Source of the DNA: an uncultured Lachnospiraceae bacterium
Lineage (GTDB): Bacteria > Bacillota > Clostridia > Lachnospirales > Lachnospiraceae
Length of the DNA stretch: 5,744 nt
Reading direction: 5' to 3'
NCBI GenBank assembly: GCA_934370915.1
Contig: CAKRNI010000168.1
Coordinates: 1 to 5,744, forward strand
The notes under the pieces were generated by a model, which worked only from the letters and a program-made list of their open reading frames with translations, made no database searches and had not been told where the DNA came from. Made by a program: the position numbers and the translations under genes. Shown here one piece after another: positions 1 to 5,744 of the stretch (positions within the stretch are counted from its first letter, which is position 1; each line of letters opens with the position of its first letter).

Positions 1-557
1 AGCTCCGCGACAACCTTGACCTTTGCGCCCTCAAGCGTCATTCGTCTCGCCATGATGAGTCCGATATCTCCGGAACCCAGGATCACAACTTCTCGTCCCG
101 GCATATAACCTTCGATATTGACGAGTCTCTGGGCCGTACCTGCGGAGAAGATTCCCGCCGGGCGGTATCCAGGAATGTTTAAAGCGCCTCTCGACCGCTC
201 TCTGCATCCCATTGCGAGGATCACTGCCTTTGCCTGGATCTCGAAAAGACCTTCCTCCCGATTCATGGCCGTCACGATCTTCTGCTCACTGATATCCATG
301 ACCATAGTGTTCAGTTTATATTCGATATTTAATTCTTCTGCCTGTTTAATAAACCGTCCCGCGTACTCCGGACCCGTGAGCTCTTCCTTGAAGGTGTGGA
401 GTCCAAAGCCGTTATGAATGCACTGGTTTAAGATTCCGCCCAACTCCCTGTCACGTTCCAGGATCAGAATACTCTCGATTCCGTTTTTCTTCGCGGAAAC
501 TGCAGCGGCAAGACCCGCCGGTCCGCCTCCGATGATCACAATATCATACGATTTCAT
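1..557 (-). CDS. FAD/NAD(P)-dependent oxidoreductase, N-terminal part (cut by window edge)
   Basis: The first 185 codons are present; the 3' end lies beyond base 1. The ATG at 557-555 is preceded by a strong ribosome binding site (GGGAGGTG, about 565-572), and the gene starts 17 bases after the GlpA-like gene ends, so the two are surely co-transcribed. Residues 10-15 (GGGPAG) are an FAD-binding dinucleotide fold following a beta strand (YDIVII). Residues 161-166 (GSGDIG) start a second Rossmann fold, probably for NAD(P). The stretch AMGCRERSRG (115-124) resembles the conserved GCRER segment of pyridine-nucleotide-disulfide-type oxidoreductases. No thioredoxin-reductase CxxC active site is seen in the visible part. 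In clostridial glp operons a protein of this kind commonly follows the GlpA-like subunit and is followed by a small DUF1667 protein. I infer it carries electrons between the dehydrogenase flavin and a nicotinamide or other acceptor. It takes the place of GlpB, but orthology to E. coli GlpB is not shown. Confidence 0.9.
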   Translation of the reverse strand, partial: MKSYDIVIIGGGPAGLAAAVSAKKNGIESILILERDRELGGILNQCIHNGFGLHTFKEELTGPEYAGRFIKQAEELNIEYKLNTMVMDISEQKIVTAMNREEGLFEIQAKAVILAMGCRERSRGALNIPGYRPAGIFSAGTAQRLVNIEGYMPGREVVILGSGDIGLIMARRMTLEGAKVKVVAE

Positions 558-574
558 GCTCTGACACCTCCCTT

Positions 575-2011
575 TTATAACGAATCCTTATTGATGCCCT
601 TGACGATCTGCGAGTTTCCTCCGGATTTTGTGATCTCAAACATGCTCTTATGGCATTCTCTCGCAAGGATCTCCATCGTTCTCGGGGAACAGAAGCCTGC
701 CTGGCAGCGCCCCATTCCGGCTCTCGTTCTGCGTTTTACTCCATCTAAGGATTTTGCGCCTAAAGGTCTTCGGATCGCATCGATGATCTCGCCTTCCGTG
801 ATCATCTCGCAGCGGCAGATAATATTTCCGTACTCCGGTTTCTCCTTAATTAACCGGATCCGTTCTTCCTTACTTAAAGTATTCGGGTTCAGAACGCCTT
901 TTCTCGTTGCGATAAAATTCTCTTTTTCCCTGAGATCCATCTTCTCTTTCAGGATATCCGCCACCATCTCGCCGATCGCCGGGGAGCTTGTCAGACCCGG
1001 AGACTCGATTCCCGCACAGTCGATAAAGCCTTTCGCGTCCTCCAGCTCACCGATCAGGAATTCATGTCCGTCCTCATGGGCACGGAGTCCGGCGAAGGAA
1101 GTGATCACCTGGCGCATCGGAATGTTCTTCACGTTCATCTCCGCCTTTGTGATAACCTCATTTAATCCCTCTCTCGTAGTGTTCGTTCCCTCTTTATTCT
1201 CAATATCGATCGCTGTCGGACCCACCAACAGATTTCCGTGGACCGTCGGAGTCACAAGAACGCCTTTTCCGTATTTTCCGGGAAGCGCGAATACCGTATG
1301 GCTCACATGATTTCCGGCAGTTTTATCGAGCAGGCAGTAATCTCCACGTCTTGGGGTGATGTGGATCTTCTTTTTGCTCACCATGTTATGGAATTTATCC
1401 GCGTAAACCCCCGCCGCGTTCACGACATACCGCGTCTTATATATGCCCTTGCTTGTCCGGATCTCCCAGCCGTCTTCCACCGGTCTTAAGTCGGTGACTT
1501 CTGTATCAAAGTGAAATTCTACTCCATTCGCGTTGGCATTTTCCGCCATAGCGATATTTAAGTTAAACGGACATACGATTCCGCCCGTGGGCGCGTAGAG
1601 AGCTGCGCATGCCTCATCGGAAATATTCGGCTCCATCGCCCGTAGTTCTTCCCGGTTTAAGATCCTGAGACCCGGAACTCCGTTTGCGATTCCCCGTTTA
1701 TAAAGAGCCTCAAGCCCCGGCATCTCGTCTTCATGCAGGCAGACCACCAGTGAACCATTTCTCTTGAACGGAAAATCCAGGTCCTTCGACAGTTGTTCCA
1801 TCATTTCATTTCCGCGTACATTGAGTTTTGCCATCAGGGAACCTTCTGCCGCGTCATAGCCAGCATGGACGATGGCGCTGTTTGCCTTGGAAGTGCCGCA
1901 GCAGACATCCTCCTCTTTCTCCAGCACGCAGATCTTTGCCTGATAGCGCGACAATTCTCTCGCAGATGCCGCCCCGGCTACTCCTGCTCCGATTATGATC
2001 ACATCATACAT
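575..2011 (-). CDS. glpA: GlpA-like FAD-dependent glycerol-3-phosphate dehydrogenase with C-terminal BFD-type [2Fe-2S] domain
   Basis: This 478-residue flavoprotein of the D-amino-acid-oxidase (DAO) fold most likely oxidises glycerol-3-phosphate to dihydroxyacetone phosphate. The N terminus has the FAD motif GAGVAG (8-13) after a hydrophobic strand, an acidic strand end (E31) and the CCGTSKANSAIVHAGYD segment (37-53) typical of GlpA/LhgO-type proteins. The DAO domain runs to about residue 355. The C-terminal part (about 395-455) is a BFD-like [2Fe-2S] domain with the pattern C399-x-C401 and C436-x4-C441. The ATG at 2011 is chosen because it starts the FAD strand and has an AAAGGAGTG ribosome binding site (about 2020-2028). 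The protein could instead be an L-2-hydroxyglutarate oxidase-like enzyme from sequence alone; the glpP, glpK and glpF neighbours decide for G3P. There is no visible membrane anchor, so it is probably cytosolic or bound through a partner. A long leader with a terminator-like hairpin lies upstream. Confidence 0.9.
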   Translation of the reverse strand: MYDVIIIGAGVAGAASARELSRYQAKICVLEKEEDVCCGTSKANSAIVHAGYDAAEGSLMAKLNVRGNEMMEQLSKDLDFPFKRNGSLVVCLHEDEMPGLEALYKRGIANGVPGLRILNREELRAMEPNISDEACAALYAPTGGIVCPFNLNIAMAENANANGVEFHFDTEVTDLRPVEDGWEIRTSKGIYKTRYVVNAAGVYADKFHNMVSKKKIHITPRRGDYCLLDKTAGNHVSHTVFALPGKYGKGVLVTPTVHGNLLVGPTAIDIENKEGTNTTREGLNEVITKAEMNVKNIPMRQVITSFAGLRAHEDGHEFLIGELEDAKGFIDCAGIESPGLTSSPAIGEMVADILKEKMDLREKENFIATRKGVLNPNTLSKEERIRLIKEKPEYGNIICRCEMITEGEIIDAIRRPLGAKSLDGVKRRTRAGMGRCQAGFCSPRTMEILARECHKSMFEITKSGGNSQIVKGINKDSL

Positions 2012-2053
2012 TTACCGTTCACTCCTTTACATCCTGTCTCTTTTAGAAGTTTT

Positions 2054-2086
2054 CCGCCATTTCTGCCGTTTTTGCAGATCCAGCGG
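2054..2086 (-). other. Small stem-loop in the glpA 5' untranslated region
   Basis: An interrupted inverted repeat lies between the leader terminator and the glpA ribosome binding site. CCGC (2054-2057) pairs with GCGG (2083-2086), and CTGC (2063-2066) pairs with GCAG (2074-2077). The two stems are separated by a symmetric 5x5 internal loop and close a 7-base loop. No U-run follows, so it is not a terminator. It could shape the 5' end of glpA mRNA or be chance. Confidence 0.3.
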
Positions 2087-2097
2087 CGTTCCGGCCT

Positions 2098-2166
2098 TAA
2101 GAGAAAAGAGCCCGCCAAGTAAACGCATACCCTTATGCGGTTATCCTGTCAGGCTCTCTCATCTCA
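2098..2166 (-). promoter_or_regulatory. Leader RNA before glpA with attenuator-like terminator; candidate GlpP target
   Basis: In the RNA of the minus strand, AGAGCC (2157-2152) pairs with GGCTCT (2112-2107), followed by a run UUUU-C-U-C-UU (2107-2099). Inside is a second perfect hairpin, CGCATA / TATGCG (2134-2139 with 2124-2129), with a 4-base loop. The layout and several boxes match the leader in front of glpP: GA-G-A-T-rich start then GAGAGC, a GAT just before the inner hairpin (2145-2143), and CTTGG (2119-2115) followed within a few bases by GCTC and UUUUCU. GlpP proteins are known to act on terminators in glp leader mRNAs when G3P is present, which makes this a likely binding and antitermination site that gates glpA. 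A poor -10-like GATAAT (2179-2174) lies just upstream, without a convincing -35, so the leader may be fed by read-through from glpF, by its own weak promoter, or both. Confidence 0.65.
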
Positions 2167-2227
2167 TGCCATAATTATCTGATTGTTAAGCTGCACTGCA
2201 CCGGGCACAGCCGTCTGTTATTTTATC

Positions 2228-2941
2228 CTACCACGGGATCGCTCCATAAAGGAGAACCGCCACGATCGCACCGATGATCGGTCCAACGATCGGAACTACG
2301 AGACCGTAAGAGAAGTTGGAATCACCTTTGCCCTTGATCGGAAGGACTGCATGTGCAAGACGAGGTCCTAAGTCTCTCGCCGGGTTGATCGCGTAACCGG
2401 TAAGTCCGCCGAGGGACATACCTACGGAAACGATAATTCCAAATACGAAGAGTTTATCAACACCTGTGGAAAGACCGGTTACATTGCCGATACCTTTGAT
2501 TGCGAAAACGAGGATGAATGTACCAACTGCTTCGCTTAAAATGTTTAATCCAGTGTTCGGGATCGACGGACCTGTACAGAATACGCCAAGCTTTGTTCCC
2601 GGATCTTCTGTCGCGTCAAACTGTCCTTTGAAAAGCAGGTAAACGATCGATGCGCCGACAAATGCGCCTGCCAGCTGTGCGATCACATATCCGGGCACCA
2701 TAGACCATGCGAAACTTCCGTCTACTGCCAGTGCGATCGTGAGCGCCGGGTTGAAGGACGCGCCGGAAGCTTCTCCGAAGATAAATGCCGGTACCAGAAC
2801 CGCAAGGCCCCATGCCAGTGTGATCTGGACAGCTCCTGCACCTTTCATTCCGGACTTGTTGAGGTTTACGTTTGCAACAACACCATCACCAAGGATGATA
2901 AGCATCATGGTTCCAAGAAACTCTGCAATATAAGGCAGCAT
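2228..2941 (-). CDS. glpF: Glycerol uptake facilitator, aquaglyceroporin (MIP family)
   Basis: This 237-residue integral membrane channel lets glycerol diffuse through the cytoplasmic membrane, feeding GlpK. It has the six-helix, two-half-helix layout of the MIP family. The first NPA motif is at 64-66 (ASFNPALTIAL) and the second at 186-188. The latter continues as NPARD (R189, D190); the Asp after Arg is typical of glycerol-conducting members rather than pure water channels. By position relative to E. coli GlpF, the selectivity filter would be W44, G174, Y183 and R189, with Tyr in the place of Phe200, a conservative change. The length is close to family norm but lacks the extended C-terminal tail of E. 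coli GlpF. The ATG at 2941 is preceded by GGGGGA (2953-2948) and six T residues. A strong hairpin lies just upstream, between it and glpK, and no terminator with a U-run directly follows glpK, so co-transcription is likely. Confidence 0.96.
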   Translation of the reverse strand: MLPYIAEFLGTMMLIILGDGVVANVNLNKSGMKGAGAVQITLAWGLAVLVPAFIFGEASGASFNPALTIALAVDGSFAWSMVPGYVIAQLAGAFVGASIVYLLFKGQFDATEDPGTKLGVFCTGPSIPNTGLNILSEAVGTFILVFAIKGIGNVTGLSTGVDKLFVFGIIVSVGMSLGGLTGYAINPARDLGPRLAHAVLPIKGKGDSNFSYGLVVPIVGPIIGAIVAVLLYGAIPW

Positions 2942-2970
2942 AAAAAATCCCCCTTTTTGTTGTTTTAGGC

Positions 2971-3005
2971 ATCTCCGGCTTTCGTTCCCCTCAAAAGCCG
3001 GAGAT
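2971..3005 (-). repeat. Perfect 12-bp hairpin in the glpK-glpF gap
   Basis: ATCTCCGGCTTT (2971-2982) is the exact reverse complement of AAAGCCGGAGAT (2994-3005), with an 11-base loop. In the glp transcript the loop reads UGAGGGGAACG, and the hairpin ends about 18 bases before the glpF ribosome binding site. The transcript has no U-run after the stem, so it does not look like a terminator in the glp direction. On the plus strand a T-rich stretch (3006-3020) follows it, which would suit a plus-strand terminator, but no plus-strand gene leads into it. The likely role is an mRNA processing or stability element that sets glpF output relative to glpK. Confidence 0.6.
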
Positions 3006-3128
3006 AGTTTTCTGTTTTTTCAAAACTTTCTGTTTTGTTCCCACAACTTCGAGTAGTGATTCCATTCAAGTCCGTTCTCTGCAAGCCGCAATTCCTACCC
3101 GAAACCTTTTCCTCATTTTATATCTTGT

Positions 3129-4709
<1,581 letters not shown>

Positions 4710-4713
4710 CTAT

Positions 4714-5283
4714 TCACAGCTTCCAGACTTCATGATTCGTAGATGAAACTGCCATTGCTCCCGCTGAGAGGGCGCTCATAACGGATTCTTTCTCGGAGAT
4801 CAGTCCACCTGCGATGATCGGCGCTTTCGACACCTTACACATCTTTGAGATGACCTGCGGCATAATTCCCGGAAGTACCTCGATATAATCCGGCTTCACC
4901 TGATGCTGCTGCTGTCTTAAATTTTCATACGCCATGGAATCCAGCAAAAAGCACCTCTGGACCGTTATGAAATTCAGTTCATTTCCCCTTCTGATCAGCG
5001 GGACCTTTGTACTAATGATCCCATCTGCCTCTGTCGACATTTTAATGAAGTCCACCACGATCTCCTTGCTGCTTAAGCCCACGATCAGGTCTACATGCAC
5101 GATCGCAACCTTCCCGGCATCCTTTAAACGTTTTACGATCGTCCGGATCGTACAGATATCGCCGAACAGGACGAATACCACACGGATCTCTTCCAGAGAA
5201 CAGCAAAGTTCCAGATCATCCATGTTTTTGATCGCTGCGATAATCGGGTTTTCTTCCAATGCCTGATAAAAATAATGTTTCAC
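4714..5283 (-). CDS. glpP: Glycerol-3-phosphate responsive antiterminator
   Basis: This 189-residue protein closely resembles Bacillus-type GlpP, which binds G3P and then acts on the leader RNA of glp genes to allow read-through of intrinsic terminators and stabilise the mRNA. The family has a TIM-barrel-like fold. Visible family segments are PIIAAIKN (13-20), VFVLFGDICTI (36-46), VAIVHVDLIVGLSSKE (59-74) and DYIEVLPG (132-139). The pair AGG (158-160) and GAMAVSSTN (175-183) is placed like the phosphate-binding loops of TIM barrels and probably holds the G3P phosphate. The start codon is GTG (5283-5281), with an ATGAGGA ribosome binding site about ten bases upstream (near 5293-5299); the next in-frame ATG is residue 21, inside conserved sequence. 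glpP is the first gene of the operon and lies behind a terminator of its own, which suggests autoregulation. glpK follows after 88 bases. Confidence 0.95.
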   Translation of the reverse strand: MKHYFYQALEENPIIAAIKNMDDLELCCSLEEIRVVFVLFGDICTIRTIVKRLKDAGKVAIVHVDLIVGLSSKEIVVDFIKMSTEADGIISTKVPLIRRGNELNFITVQRCFLLDSMAYENLRQQQHQVKPDYIEVLPGIMPQVISKMCKVSKAPIIAGGLISEKESVMSALSAGAMAVSSTNHEVWKL

Positions 5284-5302
5284 TAAGCTTTTTCCTCATT
5301 TC

Positions 5303-5370
5303 AAAAAAAGAAAAGGAGCGCACCAAGCAACAGCTAATCGTTAGCTGATCACATTTTGCTCTCCTATCAC
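5303..5370 (-). terminator. Leader terminator (attenuator) before glpP; candidate GlpP target RNA
   Basis: In the minus-strand RNA the outer stem is GGAG-A-GCA (5364-5357) with UGC-G-CUCC (5322-5315), one A-G mismatch inside, followed by UUUUCUUUUUUU (5314-5303). Within it is a perfect hairpin CAGCTAA / TTAGCTG (5347-5341 with 5337-5331) and a 3-base loop. GCAA (5359-5356) could instead pair with UUGC (5330-5327), extending the inner hairpin and breaking the outer stem, which gives a possible terminator/antiterminator switch. The element lies between a strong promoter and the GTG of glpP, so untreated transcripts would end before the operon. It shares its boxes and layout with the leader before glpA. 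GlpP is the obvious candidate to act here; that link is inference. Confidence 0.8.
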
Positions 5371-5393
5371 GGCTTCTTTTTTAAGTTGATTTG

Positions 5394-5422
5394 ATTATAG
5401 CATATTGCACAATAATTATCAA
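5394..5422 (-). promoter_or_regulatory. Sigma-A type promoter of the glp operon
   Basis: On the minus strand, TTGATA (5422-5417) and TATAAT (5399-5394) are separated by exactly 17 bases. The -10 box is a full consensus match and the -35 box matches five of six positions. The upstream DNA is very AT-rich with A and T tracts, as in an UP element. Transcription should start near 5387, giving an untranslated leader of about 100 bases that includes the terminator before glpP. No clear catabolite-response (cre) site is visible around it. Confidence 0.8.
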
Positions 5423-5590
5423 GCATTTCGTGTTGAAATATATATTTTGTACAATTCTCACAAAGTTTTCTATATTTTTTTATTGCTTTAATCTCTTGCG
5501 CGATTATTTGTTCCTCTGTTTCACAACATTATACACAAATTTTTACGTTCATATTTTTTTACCTATGTCACTGTATTAAATCGCCGCGTC
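5423..5590. other. AT-rich intergenic DNA without a recognisable gene
   Basis: This stretch upstream of the glp promoter is dominated by A and T tracts. The only open frames are short, low in complexity and without a ribosome binding site. A TATAAT on the minus strand lies near 5525-5540 but lacks a convincing -35 partner. A small palindrome, TTGTACAA, lies at 5447-5454. It may act as an UP element or regulator landing region; I see nothing more specific. Confidence 0.5.
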
Positions 5591-5613
5591 GTATCAAAAA
5601 AAGCTTTTTGTAC
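5591..5613. repeat. Inverted repeat 1 of the palindrome cluster
   Basis: CAAAAA (5595-5600) pairs with TTTTTG (5605-5610) around AAGC. The stem is extended by GTA (5591-5593) with TAC (5611-5613) across one bulged base. The centre is also a 12-base perfect palindrome, AAAAAGCTTTTT (5598-5609). It is low in complexity and is the least certain member of the cluster. Confidence 0.45.
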
Positions 5614-5625
5614 ACGATTCCTTTC

Positions 5626-5656
5626 GTTACTGTTTGCGTAATGTGCAAACAGTAAC
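5626..5656. repeat. Inverted repeat 2, perfect 12-bp stem
   Basis: GTTACTGTTTGC (5626-5637) is the exact reverse complement of GCAAACAGTAAC (5645-5656), with a 7-base loop. It has no U-run on either side, so it is not an intrinsic terminator. Its outer pentamer GTTAC recurs in the neighbouring repeat, which suggests one composite element. Confidence 0.75.
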
Positions 5657-5669
5657 TCCTTTACATCCC

Positions 5670-5696
5670 GTAACTATTCAGTACCTTCATAGTTAC
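5670..5696. repeat. Inverted repeat 3, perfect 8-bp stem
   Basis: GTAACTAT (5670-5677) is the exact reverse complement of ATAGTTAC (5689-5696), with an 11-base loop TCAGTACCTTC. It lies 13 bases from the preceding palindrome, and its outer GTAAC/GTTAC pentamers can also pair with those of that palindrome, so alternative folds are possible. Confidence 0.7.
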
Positions 5697-5698
5697 GT

Positions 5699-5741
5699 GC
5701 AAAAATCCATTCCAGATCAGCTTCGCTGATGGGATTTTTGC
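5699..5741. repeat. Inverted repeat 4, two-part stem-loop; possible bidirectional terminator
   Basis: GCAAAAATCC (5699-5708) pairs perfectly with GGATTTTTGC (5732-5741). Inside, ATCAGC (5716-5721) pairs with GCTGAT (5725-5730) around TTC, leaving an asymmetric bulge of seven bases on one side and one on the other. Both strands present T5 at the 3' base of a GC-containing stem, so it could terminate transcription in either direction, for example from an unseen minus-strand gene beyond the right edge. It abuts the previous repeat. Confidence 0.65.
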
Positions 5742-5744
5742 CTT

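Noticed and set aside
591..1310. Long plus-strand open frame of 239 codons opposite glpA
   Set aside because: It is fully antisense to a clear flavoprotein gene, has no family resemblance and no ribosome binding site; it mirrors the codon bias of the real gene.
2195..2215. GC-rich dyad-like sequence after glpF as a catabolite-response (cre) site
   Set aside because: It fails several fixed positions of the cre consensus and has no good symmetry.
2971..3020. Intrinsic terminator for a plus-strand transcript at the hairpin before glpF
   Set aside because: The T-rich tail fits, but no plus-strand gene or promoter leads into it, so only the hairpin is reported.
5447..5463. TTGT-N9-ACAA pattern as a Rex redox-repressor site
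   Set aside because: The half sites lack the TTAA core and the spacing is one base short of the usual 18-base operator.
5391..5579. Plus-strand open frame of 62 codons in the AT-rich region
   Set aside because: It overlaps the glp promoter, is rich in Phe, Ile and Tyr simply because the DNA is AT-rich, and has no ribosome binding site.
5591..5741. CRISPR array or tandem repeat
   Set aside because: The repeats are inverted, not direct, differ in sequence and length, and there are no regular spacers.

Overview
The window is a glycerol-utilisation (glp) locus from a low-to-mid GC Firmicute. Every gene lies on the minus strand. A clostridial, probably Lachnospiraceae-like anaerobe fits best: there is a GlpP-type antiterminator, strong AGGAGG-type ribosome binding sites, and a flavoprotein pair carrying a BFD-type iron-sulfur domain instead of an aerobic GlpD. 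The family-level placement is an inference from gene content, not from a database match.

Read in the direction of transcription (right to left), the window starts with intergenic DNA (5744-5423). It holds a cluster of four inverted repeats (5591-5741) followed by AT-rich sequence with no gene. A near-consensus promoter (-35 at 5417-5422, -10 at 5394-5399) then drives a leader ending in an intrinsic terminator (5303-5364), directly before glpP (5283-4714, GTG start). glpK (4625-3129) follows after 97 bases counted to its RBS and 88 without a gene. A 187-base gap with a perfect 12-bp hairpin separates glpK from glpF (2941-2228). A 216-base gap with a second terminator-like leader separates glpF from a GlpA-like dehydrogenase (2011-575). 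Last, after 17 bases, comes an FAD/NAD(P)-dependent oxidoreductase (557 leftwards) cut by the window edge.

Functionally, GlpF admits glycerol, GlpK phosphorylates and traps it as glycerol-3-phosphate (G3P), and the two flavoproteins probably oxidise G3P to dihydroxyacetone phosphate for glycolysis. GlpP, which in its family is activated by G3P, would let RNA polymerase pass terminators in leader RNAs. The leaders before glpP and before glpA share sequence boxes and fold layout. They are therefore the best candidates for GlpP target RNAs, and they suggest a positive-feedback operon with a second checkpoint before the dehydrogenase genes.

No CRISPR array, tRNA, rRNA, phage gene or transposase gene is visible. 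The least explained parts are the shared leader RNA and the palindrome cluster at the right edge.
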